A DNA stretch of 64,000 bases from Anderseniella sp963787895 (GCA_963787895.1 CAWBEX010000008.1:558001-622000); one strand, 5' to 3'; numbered from the stretch's first letter, positions 44,681 to 54,085 are shown. A program made the numbers and translations. The notes: a model not told the origin generated them from the letters alone.

Positions 44681-45480
44681 TGCGCAAGGCTTCATGGTTG
44701 ATCCCGACAGTCTACATCATATTTCTGATGCTGCCGATCTACTGGCTGGTATCGATGTCATTCAAGACGACGAATGAGATACTTGGGTCCTTCACGCTGT
44801 TCCCGCAGAGCCCGACGCTGGAAAACTACGTCACGATTTTCACTGACCCGACCTGGTACATGGGCTATGTCAATTCACTGATCTATGTCAGCCTGAACAC
44901 GGTGCTCTCGGTCGCGGTTGCTCTTCCAGCTGCATATGCGTTCTCGCGCTATCGCTTCCTTGGTGACAAGCATCTGTTCTTCTGGCTGCTCACGAACCGC
45001 ATGGCCCCGGCAGCAGTGTTTGCGCTGCCATTTTTCCAGTTGTACTCGGCTATAGGTATTTTTGACACCCACCTGGCCGTGGCATTGGCCCATACGCTCT
45101 TCAATGTTCCGCTTGCGGTGTGGATTCTGGAAGGCTTCATGTCTGGTGTGCCCAAGCAGCTTGACGAGACAGCCTATGTTGATGGCTACTCGTTCCCGTC
45201 CTTTTTCGTGAAGATATTCATTCCCACGATCGCCGCCGGCATCGGCGTCGCCGCGTTCTTCTGCTTCATGTTTTCCTGGGTTGAGCTGTTGCTCGCAAAA
45301 ACCCTCACCGCTGTTGAGGCCAAGCCAATCGCAGCTACGATGACCAAGACCGCTTCGTCGTCAGGCTATGAACTGGGTTTGCTCGCCGCAGCCGGTACGC
45401 TGACAATCATCCCTGGCGCAATCGTCATCTGGTTCGTGCGCAACTATATCGCCAAGGGCTTTGCCCTGGGCCGGGTATAG
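44680..45480 (+). CDS. glpQ: Glycerol ABC transporter permease GlpQ
   Basis: A MalG-type permease of 266 residues with six predicted helices. The EAA loop reads QLDETAYVDGYSFPSFFVKIFIPTIAAG. It pairs with GlpP. It is coupled to glpP by one-base overlap and is followed after 14 nt by the DUF2160 gene. Confidence 0.94.
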   Translation: MRKASWLIPTVYIIFLMLPIYWLVSMSFKTTNEILGSFTLFPQSPTLENYVTIFTDPTWYMGYVNSLIYVSLNTVLSVAVALPAAYAFSRYRFLGDKHLFFWLLTNRMAPAAVFALPFFQLYSAIGIFDTHLAVALAHTLFNVPLAVWILEGFMSGVPKQLDETAYVDGYSFPSFFVKIFIPTIAAGIGVAAFFCFMFSWVELLLAKTLTAVEAKPIAATMTKTASSSGYELGLLAAAGTLTIIPGAIVIWFVRNYIAKGFALGRV

Positions 45481-45494
45481 GGAGGTCATCAAAC

Positions 45495-45818
45495 ATGGAA
45501 GACCTCGTTGCATTTTCAGCTAATTGGTGGATCCAGCCGCTTGGTACCTGGATGGCATGGACACGGGCCACGGCGGCCTTTTTCATCTTCATTGTGAGCT
45601 GCATAGCAGCGATGGGGGTCTGGGAATACTGCCGGCCAGGCGGCGCGCCGCGCCACGGCGTATTCGCCATCGACACAACCCGCGGCGACCGGCTGTTCAT
45701 TTCGTTGCTGGGTTCGGCGTTCATTTTCATTGCCTGGCTTTACCTTTTCGGATCGCCACTGTGGTGGCCTTTGCTGATTGCGCTTGTGTGGGCGGGGTTC
45801 GTGTTCCGAAAAGTCTGA
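45495..45818 (+). CDS. DUF2160 membrane protein of the glycerol operon
   Basis: A 107-residue protein with three hydrophobic segments (about 22-43, 68-82, 86-102). It matches the pattern of DUF2160 proteins, which are found with glycerol ABC genes: WWIQPLGTWMAWTRATAAFF and the RGDRLF turn. A role in assembly or regulation of the importer is likely from constant linkage, but its function is unknown. GGAGG lies just before the ATG. Confidence 0.8.
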   Translation: MEDLVAFSANWWIQPLGTWMAWTRATAAFFIFIVSCIAAMGVWEYCRPGGAPRHGVFAIDTTRGDRLFISLLGSAFIFIAWLYLFGSPLWWPLLIALVWAGFVFRKV

Positions 45819-45863
45819 TCAACTTGAAAGTTTGCGCAAGCATGCCAGGATAGTAACAATCGC

Positions 45864-45875
45864 AATTGATCAATT
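45864..45875. promoter_or_regulatory. 12-bp palindrome upstream of msrA
   Basis: AATTGATCAATT is a perfect palindrome ending 18 nt before the msrA ATG, so it would overlap a promoter or the leader. It is AT-rich and could also be chance. Confidence 0.25.
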
Positions 45876-45893
45876 ACGGATTGGAGACACGCG

Positions 45894-46553
45894 ATGTTTG
45901 GTTTTTTCCGAAAGCAGCTGGAATTGCCGACGGCTGAGGAAGCTTTGCCCGGGCGCGCTCAAGCAATACCGACTGCCAGAAACCACTTCGTAAATGGCAA
46001 CCCCCTGAAAGGCCCATACCCGCTGGGCTATGAGACGGCTTGTCTGGCCTTTGGTTGCTACTGGGGCTGCGAGCGCGTGTTTTGGAACCTGCCGGGTGTG
46101 TGGGTGACAGCGGTTGGCAATATCGCAGGCACCACGCCAAATCCCACCTACAAGGAAGTCTGTAGCGGAAAGACCGGCCATGCCGAAGCGGTCATGTTGG
46201 TGTTTGACCCGAAGGTCATTTCATATGAGCAGGTGCTGAAACACTTCTGGGAAGCACACGACCCTACCCAAGGCATGCGTCAGGGCAATGATGTCGGCAC
46301 CCAGTATCGCTCCGGCATCTACTGGAAGTCCGATTCCCAAAGGGATGTCGCCCTGACCTCCAAGGCCGCCTATCAGGCTGCGCTGGATCAACGCGGCCTG
46401 GGGTCAATCACCACCGAGGTGATCGAAGCGCCGGAGTTCTATTTTGCGGAAGAATTTCACCAGCAGTATCTAGCCAAGAACCCGATGGGGTATTGCGGAC
46501 TTCAGGGCACCGGCGTCACTTGTCCTGTCGGCGTGGGAATTGCGGCGGAATAG
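45894..46553 (+). CDS. msrA: Peptide methionine sulfoxide reductase MsrA
   Basis: Repairs Met-S-sulfoxide in proteins. The 219-residue product has the catalytic cysteine in LAFGCYWGCERVFW (GCYWG for the usual GCFWG) and GHAEAV. The resolving-cysteine tail is YCGLQGTGVTCPVG. Its N-terminal 45 residues include HFVNGNPLKGPYP, typical of the longer MsrA forms. GGAG precedes the ATG. It stands alone after the glp operon. Confidence 0.95.
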   Translation: MFGFFRKQLELPTAEEALPGRAQAIPTARNHFVNGNPLKGPYPLGYETACLAFGCYWGCERVFWNLPGVWVTAVGNIAGTTPNPTYKEVCSGKTGHAEAVMLVFDPKVISYEQVLKHFWEAHDPTQGMRQGNDVGTQYRSGIYWKSDSQRDVALTSKAAYQAALDQRGLGSITTEVIEAPEFYFAEEFHQQYLAKNPMGYCGLQGTGVTCPVGVGIAAE

Positions 46554-46644
46554 TGGTGCAGTAATAGCAATTTTGGGTTGAATTCTGAGCCGGAATCCAC
46601 AAACTCAATCCTGGGCTGAAATTTGGCGACAGGGGATAGTCACG

Positions 46645-47013
46645 GTGAAGAAATCCATTGTTGCGGCAGCATTGCTGTCGCCGCTTGCTGCTTCGTGCGC
46701 TTCAAAGTCAACTGACATCGCTCCATCCTACGTATCAATGGTGCAATATCAGAACTATTCCTGTAGCCAGCTGGCAACTGAAGGCCAACGCGTCTCAGAG
46801 GCTGCTTCGCGCGTTGCTGGTCAGCAGGACAAGAAGCGTGGCAGTGATCAGGTGCTGACAGGAGTGGCGGTCGTCGTATTCTGGCCTGCCTTGTTTGCGT
46901 TGGAGGGTGATGGCCAAACAGCTGCCGAACTTGGCCGGTTAAAGGGTGAGATGGAAGCCATTGAAAAAGCCTCTATCGCGAAGAACTGTGGCATCGAATT
47001 CCGCCGCAGCTAA
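46645..47013 (+). CDS. Uncharacterised lipoprotein
   Basis: A 122-residue protein starting at a GTG. The signal peptide ends in a lipobox, LAASC, so Cys18 would be lipidated. The mature part has YSCSQLATEGQRV, a hydrophobic stretch VLTGVAVVVFWPALFAL and LGRLKGEMEAIEKASIAKNC, a pattern seen in small lipoproteins of many proteobacteria with no known role. It is convergent with pheT, with only 4 nt between stops. Confidence 0.75.
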   Translation: MKKSIVAAALLSPLAASCASKSTDIAPSYVSMVQYQNYSCSQLATEGQRVSEAASRVAGQQDKKRGSDQVLTGVAVVVFWPALFALEGDGQTAAELGRLKGEMEAIEKASIAKNCGIEFRRS

Positions 47014-47017
47014 GTTG

Positions 47018-49420
47018 TCAGCTCCGCAAGGTTGCGCCTGTTGCCTTGGTCACGCTGGCGATAACCGCCTTCGAAACCGCATCGATGTCTTCGTCGGTCA
47101 GGGTTTTTTCCCGCGGCTGGAGCGTCACCTCGATTGCTATTGAGCGCTTGCCGTCACCAAGGTTGCCGCCCGCGAACACGTCAAACACCGTGACATCAGT
47201 CACCAGCGCCTTGTCCGCGCCACGCGCGGCACGAATTAACTTGTCGGCCGCCACTTCGGTATCGACGACAAAGGCAAAGTCGCGTTTGACGGGCAGCAGG
47301 TCGGACGCGTTCAGTGCCGGTCTGGCCGACACTGACGATTTGGGCTGCGGTATCGCATCAATGTTCATTTCGAACGCGACCAGCGGACCTTTCACATCCA
47401 TTTGCGCCAACACTCGCGGATGCACCTCACCAAACCATCCGAGCTGGTTTTTCGGTCCAAGTTGCATTGTGCCGGAGCGGCCGGGATGGAACCATGCGGG
47501 CGCGCCTTGCACAACCTGCACACTGGCTACTGGTGCGCCGGCTGCTTCGAGCGCAGCCAACAGGTCGGCTTTGGCATCGAATGCATCGACGTTGCGCGCC
47601 TTCTCACCCCAATGGCGCGGCCCGGTCTGACCACGGCGGGTGCCCGCTGCTCTGAGCGTCTCATCTTCAGGCGCGTCACCTGCATAGACCTGGCCCACTT
47701 CGAACAGGGCAACATTTGCCTGGCCGCGGTCCGCATTGCGGCCCGTTGCGGCAACCAGGTTGGCAATCAGTGATGGTCGCATGTCAGACAGGTCTACCGA
47801 AATCGGGTTGGCAAGCTTCAACTCAGCTTGTCCGCCACCAAACAATGCCGCATGCGCCTCCGGCAGGAAAGAATATGTCACTGCTTCATTCAAGCCACGT
47901 CCAGCCAGTGTACGCCGTGCAGCCAGCATGCGCCTTTGCCGAATGGTCAATACTGGTTTAGCGATGGCGTGGGCCCGGTTCATTGCTGCGGGCTCAACCT
48001 TGTCCAGCCCATAGATGCGGCAGATTTCTTCCACCAGGTCCGCTTCACCATGCACATCCGGCCGCCATGTCGGCACAGCGCACGAAAGCACATCATCCTT
48101 GACCGTCACACCGAAACCAAGCGATGTCAGAATTTGCGTCTGGCGCTCCACGGCTACATCGATGCCACCCAGAGTGCTGACCCTGTCCTTGCGCAGGTCG
48201 AACGAGCGCTCGTTCAGCGGCGCAACACCCGCGATGACCAGCTCCGATGGCTCACCGCCACACAGGTCCATGATCATCTGAGTGGCAAGCTGCGCGCCGG
48301 TCTCCACAAAGGCGGGGTCTACGCCGCGTTCAAACCGGTAGCGTGCATCGGTGATGATGCCAAGCTTGCGGCCGGTCGCAGCTGTACGGATAGGGTCGAA
48401 ATAGGCAGCCTCGATGAACACATCCGTTGTATTTTCATCACAACCCGATTCCTCGCCGCCAATGACGCCGGCAATGCCTTCCGCGCCATTGTCATCCGCG
48501 ATGACGGTCATGGTTTCGTCCAGTGTGTATTCCTTGCCGTCCAGCGCCAGCAGTGTTTCTCCCTGTTCGGCCATGCGTGCGTGGATCGCACCCTTGACCT
48601 TGTTGGCATCAAACACGTGCAGCGGACGGCCAAAGGTGAAGGTGATGTAGTTGGTGATGTCGACAAGTGCAGAAATGGGACGCAGGCCAACGGCCATCAG
48701 GCGGCGCTGCAGCCACTCCGGTGACGGGCCATTCTTGACACCCCTCACATGGCGTCCGACGAACATCGAACAAGCATCAGCATGGTCCTTGTCGAAACGC
48801 AGCTCGACTGCGATGGGCGAGGTATGGTTGCCCTTGATTGCTGGCACATTGAGGGGTTTGAGCTTGCCGAGGCCTTTGGCCGCGAGGTCGCGTGCAATGC
48901 CGTGCACTCCCAGCGCATCAGGCCGGTTCGGTGTAATGGCAACATCAATGACCGGATCATCCAGACCCAGTGCTTCAGCCGCACTCATGCCGATCTTGAA
49001 ATCGCCCTGTAGATCAATGATGCCGTCATGGGCGTCGGAAATCATCAGCTCGCGTTCGGAACACAGCATGCCTGCTGACTCGACACCGCGAATGGTACCA
49101 ACTTCCAGGTCAACACCGGTGCCCGGCACGTGAGTGCCCGGTGCCGCGAAAACGCCCACCAGTCCAGTGCGCGCGTTAGGTGCACCGCACACAACCTGCA
49201 CCATGCCGTCGATGGTTTCCACGTCACAAACGCGAAGGCGGTCAGCATTGGGATGCTGGCGGGCTTCCTTCACCCGGCATACGGTGAATGCCGCAAGCGC
49301 CTGCGTCTGGTCCTCGACACCTTCAACCTCGAGGCCTACTCCCACCAGTCCTTCGCAAATGTCTTTCAGCGAAGCGTCGGTATCGAGATGCTCTTTGAGC
49401 CACTTCAGGGTGAATTTCAT
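47018..49420 (-). CDS. pheT: Phenylalanine-tRNA ligase beta subunit
   Basis: The beta chain of the alpha2-beta2 synthetase. It is 800 residues, the normal length. MKFTLKWLKEHLDTDASL opens the N-terminal domain. The tRNA-binding EMAP-like domain (VCRVKEARQHPNADRL), B3/B4 editing domain, B5 (DVHGEADLVEEICRIYG) and the C-terminal anticodon-binding FDX-ACB domain (KRDFAFVVD) follow. It overlaps pheS by 4 nt. Confidence 0.97.
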   Translation of the reverse strand: MKFTLKWLKEHLDTDASLKDICEGLVGVGLEVEGVEDQTQALAAFTVCRVKEARQHPNADRLRVCDVETIDGMVQVVCGAPNARTGLVGVFAAPGTHVPGTGVDLEVGTIRGVESAGMLCSERELMISDAHDGIIDLQGDFKIGMSAAEALGLDDPVIDVAITPNRPDALGVHGIARDLAAKGLGKLKPLNVPAIKGNHTSPIAVELRFDKDHADACSMFVGRHVRGVKNGPSPEWLQRRLMAVGLRPISALVDITNYITFTFGRPLHVFDANKVKGAIHARMAEQGETLLALDGKEYTLDETMTVIADDNGAEGIAGVIGGEESGCDENTTDVFIEAAYFDPIRTAATGRKLGIITDARYRFERGVDPAFVETGAQLATQMIMDLCGGEPSELVIAGVAPLNERSFDLRKDRVSTLGGIDVAVERQTQILTSLGFGVTVKDDVLSCAVPTWRPDVHGEADLVEEICRIYGLDKVEPAAMNRAHAIAKPVLTIRQRRMLAARRTLAGRGLNEAVTYSFLPEAHAALFGGGQAELKLANPISVDLSDMRPSLIANLVAATGRNADRGQANVALFEVGQVYAGDAPEDETLRAAGTRRGQTGPRHWGEKARNVDAFDAKADLLAALEAAGAPVASVQVVQGAPAWFHPGRSGTMQLGPKNQLGWFGEVHPRVLAQMDVKGPLVAFEMNIDAIPQPKSSVSARPALNASDLLPVKRDFAFVVDTEVAADKLIRAARGADKALVTDVTVFDVFAGGNLGDGKRSIAIEVTLQPREKTLTDEDIDAVSKAVIASVTKATGATLRS

Positions 49421-50490
49421 GACAGGCCTCCTGCCAGTGTCGGGACGTTGAGCGAGGCAAATCCGTAGTGGCGCAGCCAGCGCAGGTCAGCCTCAAAGAA
49501 GGCGCGCAGGTCCGGGATGCCGTATTTCAGCATCGCCAACCGGTCTATGCCCATGCCGAATGCAAACCCCTGCACCTTGTCCGGGTCCAGCCCGCCGGCG
49601 CGGATGACGTTCGGGTGTACCATGCCGGAGCCGAGAATTTCCATCCAGTCGTCGCCAACGCCAATCTTCACCTGGCCATCAGACCATGAACAGTTGATGT
49701 CCACTTCCATGCTTGGTTCGGTGAACGGAAAGTGCGAAGCCCGGAAGCGCATCTTGACCGCGTCCACTTCAAAGTATGCCTTGCAGAATTCCTCAAGACA
49801 CCATTTCAGGTGACCCAGATGAGTCTTGTCGTCCAGCACAAGGCCTTCGACCTGATGGAACATCGGTGTGTGAGTCTGGTCGGAGTCACAACGGAACGTG
49901 CGCCCAGGTGCAATAATGCGGATTGGAGGCTGGCTCTTTTCCATGGTGCGGATCTGCACTGGCGATGTGTGGGTGCGCAGCACCATGCGCGAGCCGTCCG
50001 GTTTCGAATTGAAATAGAACGTGTCGTGCTCCTGCCGTGCAGGGTGATCATCCGGTATGTTCAGCGCACCGAAATTGTACCAGTCGGTTTCAATATGCGG
50101 GCCTTCAGCCACGGCGAATCCCATGTCACCGAAAATCTGCGTGATCTCTTCCCACACCTGGCTGACCGGGTGCACAGAGCCTTGTTGTTCGGGTCTGGCC
50201 GGCAAGGTCACATCGATGAACTCGGTAGCAAGACGGGATTCTAGCGCTGCGTGTTTCAGCATGGCAGAACGCGCGGCAATGGCATCAGACACCTTGTCCT
50301 TGAGTGCATTAAGCGCCTGACCAGCTTGCTTGCGTTCTTCCGGTGACATGCCCCCCAGCGCTTTCATGCGCTCTGAAATCGTACCCTTCTTGCCGAGTGT
50401 CGACACGCGCACCGCATCAAGGGCCGGTTCGTCCGCTGCCGCCTCGACAGCACTCACAAGTTGGCTTTCCAGTTCTGCCAGTTCACTCAT
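49417..50490 (-). CDS. pheS: Phenylalanine-tRNA ligase alpha subunit
   Basis: The catalytic class II chain of 357 residues. The N-terminal coiled-coil that grips tRNA is followed by motif 2 (TFRCDSDQTHTPMFHQVEGL) and motif 3 (GFAFGMGIDRLAMLKYGIPDLR). It lies 116 nt after rplT on the same strand; the gap can fold (see hairpin entry). Linkage to rpmI-rplT is widespread. Confidence 0.97.
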   Translation of the reverse strand: MSELAELESQLVSAVEAAADEPALDAVRVSTLGKKGTISERMKALGGMSPEERKQAGQALNALKDKVSDAIAARSAMLKHAALESRLATEFIDVTLPARPEQQGSVHPVSQVWEEITQIFGDMGFAVAEGPHIETDWYNFGALNIPDDHPARQEHDTFYFNSKPDGSRMVLRTHTSPVQIRTMEKSQPPIRIIAPGRTFRCDSDQTHTPMFHQVEGLVLDDKTHLGHLKWCLEEFCKAYFEVDAVKMRFRASHFPFTEPSMEVDINCSWSDGQVKIGVGDDWMEILGSGMVHPNVIRAGGLDPDKVQGFAFGMGIDRLAMLKYGIPDLRAFFEADLRWLRHYGFASLNVPTLAGGLS

Positions 50491-50525
50491 GGTCTCTTCC
50501 GGTCCTGGTTATGGTGAAATGCATA

Positions 50526-50572
50526 AAGCCGGACTTATCGTGCAAATTACTTGCAACGACAATGCCCGGCTT
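50526..50572 (-). other. Two-part hairpin between rplT and pheS
   Basis: In the transcript, AAGCCGG (from + 50566-50572) pairs with CCGGCTT (from + 50526-50532), and inside it TCGT/GCAA pairs with TTGC/ACGA around a short loop with one bulge. A TTT follows the outer stem. It may be a weak attenuator or a processing site separating ribosomal and synthetase expression. I found no phenylalanine-rich leader peptide. Confidence 0.45.
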
Positions 50573-50606
50573 CACTCGGTGTAACGTCTGATAATGCAGG
50601 CTGTGT

Positions 50607-50960
50607 TTACAGCGCTGCCTTTGCCTTTTCGACCAGTGCCTTGAAGGCATCAGGTTCGCGCGTGGCAATATCGGACAGGACTTTGCGGTCGACTTCGACA
50701 CCGGCTTTGCCGAGGCCCTCGATAAATCGGCCGTAGGTCATGCCCAGCTCGCGGCAGGCTGCATTGATGCGTTGAATCCACAACGAGCGGAAGTTGCGCT
50801 TCTTGCGGCGGCGGTCGCGATAGGCGTATTGACCGGCCTTCTCCACGGCCTGAACGGCGGCGCGGAACACGTTTTTGCGGCGGCCATAGTAACCTTTGGC
50901 AGCCTTGATGACTTTGCGGTGACGCGCATGGGCGGTCACACCACGTTTAACTCTTGCCAT
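50607..50960 (-). CDS. rplT: 50S ribosomal protein L20
   Basis: An early 23S rRNA assembly protein and, in other bacteria, a repressor of its own operon. The 117-residue product starts MARVKRGVTAHARHRKVIKAAKGYYGRR and includes YAYRDRRRKKRNFRSLWIQRINAACRE, both typical. It lies 24 nt after rpmI. Confidence 0.98.
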   Translation of the reverse strand: MARVKRGVTAHARHRKVIKAAKGYYGRRKNVFRAAVQAVEKAGQYAYRDRRRKKRNFRSLWIQRINAACRELGMTYGRFIEGLGKAGVEVDRKVLSDIATREPDAFKALVEKAKAAL

Positions 50961-50984
50961 TTTGTGTAACTCCTTGGGGTGACC

Positions 50985-51182
50985 TTAGCGGTTGGGCATG
51001 AAGCCCTTGATGAGGCGTTCGTCGCCGTCAGCGAGGATGGTAGTGCCGCGCTGGTTGCGAATGAACTTGTTGGACCGCTTGATCATGCCGTGGCGCTTAC
51101 CAGCCTGGCCGGCCTTGACCTTACCGCTTGCGGTGAAGCTGAATCGCTTCTTGCAAGACGACTTCGTCTTCATCTTGGGCAT
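50985..51182 (-). CDS. rpmI: 50S ribosomal protein L35
   Basis: A 65-residue basic protein, MPKMKTKSSCKKRFSFTASG, ending LIKGFMPNR. The ATG at 51182 follows AAGGAGA by about 8 nt; the frame is open 12 codons upstream without homology. infC, the usual upstream gene, is absent here, so rpmI-rplT(-pheST) has its own promoter. Confidence 0.97.
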   Translation of the reverse strand: MPKMKTKSSCKKRFSFTASGKVKAGQAGKRHGMIKRSNKFIRNQRGTTILADGDERLIKGFMPNR

Positions 51183-51364
51183 TTTGCTGTCTCCTTGTGC
51201 CCATGCTGTAACGTGCACGAGCTTGTCTTTTAAGCATTAGAACCGCCACGGCAGCCCACACTGGCCGGACGGTTCATCTAAACGAGGTGGCTTATAGACC
51301 CGAAGTGCTGGCTTGGCAACACCTGCCGCATGCAATTAGGCTGGGTCAATGGGAGGCAGTTTAC
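51183..51364. promoter_or_regulatory. Divergent promoter region rpmI / glutamine synthetase-like gene
   Basis: 182 bp must serve both directions. An AAGGAGA site for rpmI and a GGGAGG site for the ligase gene are clear. No hairpin typical of an L20 autoregulatory site was recognised by eye. Confidence 0.4.
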
Positions 51365-52714
51365 ATGACAACAAGAAAAGAAGTCGCATCATTTCTTGAT
51401 GCCAATCCGGATATTACCCACTTGGACGCGCTACTGATTGACCTTTGCGCAACACCTTACGGCAAGCGTTTGCCGCGCACACATGTCGAAAAGCTCTACG
51501 ATTTCGGCACACCTGTTTGCGCTGCCATGAGTCTTGTCGATGTACTGGGTAACACTGCCGATCCGATGGGCTATGGTTTTTCCGATGGAGACCCGGACGC
51601 TATCGTGCGCCCGGTGCCGGGAAGGCTGGCGCGCGCGCCGTGGACCAAGGGTCTGGCACAGGTTTTGTGCGTGCCCGAATGTGCCACCACAGGTGAGCCC
51701 TTTTGGTATGATCCGCGCAGTATTCTGCAAGGTGTGGTCAAACGCTTTGGCGAATTGAAGCTGACCCCGGTCACTGCAGTGGAGCTTGAGTTCTATTTTA
51801 TCTCCACCGCGCGCAATGAGGACGGCTCTCCGTTGCCGGCAACCTCGCCGCGAAATGGCAGACCGGAAGCTGCCGGCAAGGTATTGTCGCTGGACAAGAT
51901 TGACGAATTTGCCACTGTCATCAGCGCCATTGAAACTGCCTGCAAGGTGCAGAATCTGCCGACATCGACGATGATTTCGGAATACGGTCCAGGCCAGTTC
52001 GAAATCAATCTGGAACATTGCGACGACCCGGTCAGGGCTTGCGATGACGCGGTTCTGCTACGCCGCTGCATAACTTCAATTGCGCGCCAGCACGGTTTGG
52101 ATGCCACTTTCATGTCGGTGCCATTCCCTGGCCAGTCAGGGTCCGGCATGCACATTCATGCATCAATGGCAGATGCGGCAGGTAACGTATTCGACCCTGA
52201 ACGCGATGGCGCGGATGCGAAACTGTCGGCTGCAATTGCAGGTCTGCAGGCCGTTCATGGGGAAGCGATGGCAATCTTCGCGCCAAACTTCAATGTCTAT
52301 CGTCGTTTCGTGGCAGACAATTTCACCCCTGTGACTACAGATTGGGGCGACAACAATCGATCGGTCGCTTTCCGCATTCCCTCTGGCCCTGCATCAGCGC
52401 GGCGCATAGAACACCGCGCCGCCGGAGCCGAGGCCAATCCATACCTTGTCATGGCCGCGGTTCTGGCGGGTATGCATCATGGCCTGACCGCCAACCTTGA
52501 TGCGGGCGCACGGGCAACCGGCAATGCCGGCTCTGAAGTGGATGAGAAGCTGCCTCTTACCCTGTGGGCTGCACTGGATGCCATCCGGGCAGCAACGATC
52601 CTGCCCGGTTATCTTGGGACCGATTACTGTTCAATGTATGCACAGGTTAAGCATGCCGAATTTGCCGCCTTCATGGAGACCATCTCGAAACAGGAATATG
52701 ACTGGTATCTCTAA
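51365..52714 (+). CDS. Glutamine synthetase-like gamma-glutamyl ligase
   Basis: A 449-residue member of the glutamine synthetase superfamily, nearer in look to PuuA-type gamma-glutamylamine synthetases than to GlnA. Metal-binding motifs are AVELEFYFI and GSGMHIHASM; NNRSVAFRIPSG and RIEHRAAGAEANPYLVMAA give the ATP/glutamate site. The GlnA adenylylation loop is not evident. The ATG at 51365 has GGGAGG 8 nt upstream; the open frame upstream is leader. Its stop overlaps that of the convergent antiporter gene. The amine substrate is unknown. Confidence 0.8.
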   Translation: MTTRKEVASFLDANPDITHLDALLIDLCATPYGKRLPRTHVEKLYDFGTPVCAAMSLVDVLGNTADPMGYGFSDGDPDAIVRPVPGRLARAPWTKGLAQVLCVPECATTGEPFWYDPRSILQGVVKRFGELKLTPVTAVELEFYFISTARNEDGSPLPATSPRNGRPEAAGKVLSLDKIDEFATVISAIETACKVQNLPTSTMISEYGPGQFEINLEHCDDPVRACDDAVLLRRCITSIARQHGLDATFMSVPFPGQSGSGMHIHASMADAAGNVFDPERDGADAKLSAAIAGLQAVHGEAMAIFAPNFNVYRRFVADNFTPVTTDWGDNNRSVAFRIPSGPASARRIEHRAAGAEANPYLVMAAVLAGMHHGLTANLDAGARATGNAGSEVDEKLPLTLWAALDAIRAATILPGYLGTDYCSMYAQVKHAEFAAFMETISKQEYDWYL

Positions 52715-53961
52715 AGCATCTCCGGTGCGCGTCCAATTCGCTTGGCAAACGGAGCAATGGTCAAGCCCTGCACGATGATCGAGAACAGCACCACCATATA
52801 AGTTGCAGTCAGGATCAGCGGCTTCCATTCACTGTCCGGCAGGGACAGTGCCAAGGCTACCGAGATGCCGCCTTTCAGTCCACCCCAGGTCATGATTGGC
52901 ACGACACCCTTGGAGTATCCGCGAAACGGAGCCAGCACGGTAATCGGCACGGCCACCGCAACCAGCCGCCCCAACAATGACAGCGCAATGGCAGCCAGGC
53001 CAGACATCATTGCGTCCCAGCCAAAACTTATGGCGAAAATCTCTACCCCGATGAGCAGGAACAACACCGCGTTGAGCATTTCGTCCACCAGCGTCCAGAA
53101 CACGGTGAGGTGTTTGCGGGTTTCTTCCGACATGCCATATTTGACGCCCGTATTGCCGATGAACAAGCCCGCCACTACTGCCATGATCGGGCCCGATACA
53201 TGCAGCGCCACGGCCAGTTCATATCCGCCGAATGCAAGGCCCAGCGACAGCAGAATTTCCAGCGGATAGTCGTCGATCCGTTTCATCACCTGAAACACCA
53301 TCCAGCCAAGAATCGCACCGAGCACCGCTCCGCCCAGTGCCTCTTGTGCAAAAAATCTTGCAATGCCGGTAATCGTTGCATCTGCGTGAGAGCCTGCCAC
53401 CGGAAAGGCCAGTCCCGCCAGCAGCAGGAACACCACATATCCAACACCATCGTTGAACAGGCTTTCCCCGGCAATCTTGGTTTCCAGCGACTTGGGCAAG
53501 TTCGCCTGCCGCAGCACCCCAAGCACCGCCACCGGGTCGGTTGGCGAAATCAGCGCGCCGAACACAAGCGCCACAAGCAACGGTGCTGCTGTAATCCAGT
53601 GGAAACCAAATCCGATGACCAGTGTGGACAACGCCACTCCGAGTGTTGCCATCAACGCAATGACCCATTTTTCAGCGCGCAGGTCTTCAATGTTGACGTG
53701 CAGTGCGCCGGCAAACAGCAGCAAGCCCAGCATGCCTTCCAGCAGCGCGCGCGAAAATTCAATCTCCGCGACAAACCTGGTGACGGCCTCGGCAATGTTG
53801 AGGAATGGAAACATTGCTTCCAGGCCGAGCACTGAAAGCGACGCCATAAACGCTACGACCAGAATGCCGATTGCCGGGGGCAACTTGAAGAAAAGGTAGT
53901 TGATGGCGCCGAAGGCTCCGGCAAACACGATGAGTAGGGCAGCAATCTGCAAGGTGCTCAT
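52711..53961 (-). CDS. CPA1-type sodium/proton antiporter
   Basis: A 416-residue membrane protein with about 12 hydrophobic helices. GALISPTDPVAVLGVLRQANLP holds the TDP motif, and ESLFNDGVGYVVFLLLAG holds the ND motif, both ion-binding signatures of CPA1 (NhaP-like) antiporters. No large cytoplasmic tail follows. The start is the ATG at 53961 (MSTLQIAALLIVF), with AAGG about 7 nt upstream. A 117-codon open extension upstream is poor in homology and GC-biased, so it was left out. Confidence 0.88.
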   Translation of the reverse strand: MSTLQIAALLIVFAGAFGAINYLFFKLPPAIGILVVAFMASLSVLGLEAMFPFLNIAEAVTRFVAEIEFSRALLEGMLGLLLFAGALHVNIEDLRAEKWVIALMATLGVALSTLVIGFGFHWITAAPLLVALVFGALISPTDPVAVLGVLRQANLPKSLETKIAGESLFNDGVGYVVFLLLAGLAFPVAGSHADATITGIARFFAQEALGGAVLGAILGWMVFQVMKRIDDYPLEILLSLGLAFGGYELAVALHVSGPIMAVVAGLFIGNTGVKYGMSEETRKHLTVFWTLVDEMLNAVLFLLIGVEIFAISFGWDAMMSGLAAIALSLLGRLVAVAVPITVLAPFRGYSKGVVPIMTWGGLKGGISVALALSLPDSEWKPLILTATYMVVLFSIIVQGLTIAPFAKRIGRAPEML

Positions 53962-54085
53962 GGCAATTGGGTTTCCCGCGGGTTCCGGCGAATCAGTTGC
54001 CACATTGGTACACCGGGGACGATTAAAACCAAAACACCACCGGATTGCTCCGGCGGTGCTTCGAAATCTGGATTGTCTGGTTTGC

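Noticed and set aside
47828..48724. 298-codon open frame antisense to pheT
   Set aside because: Shadow of pheT, no independent support.
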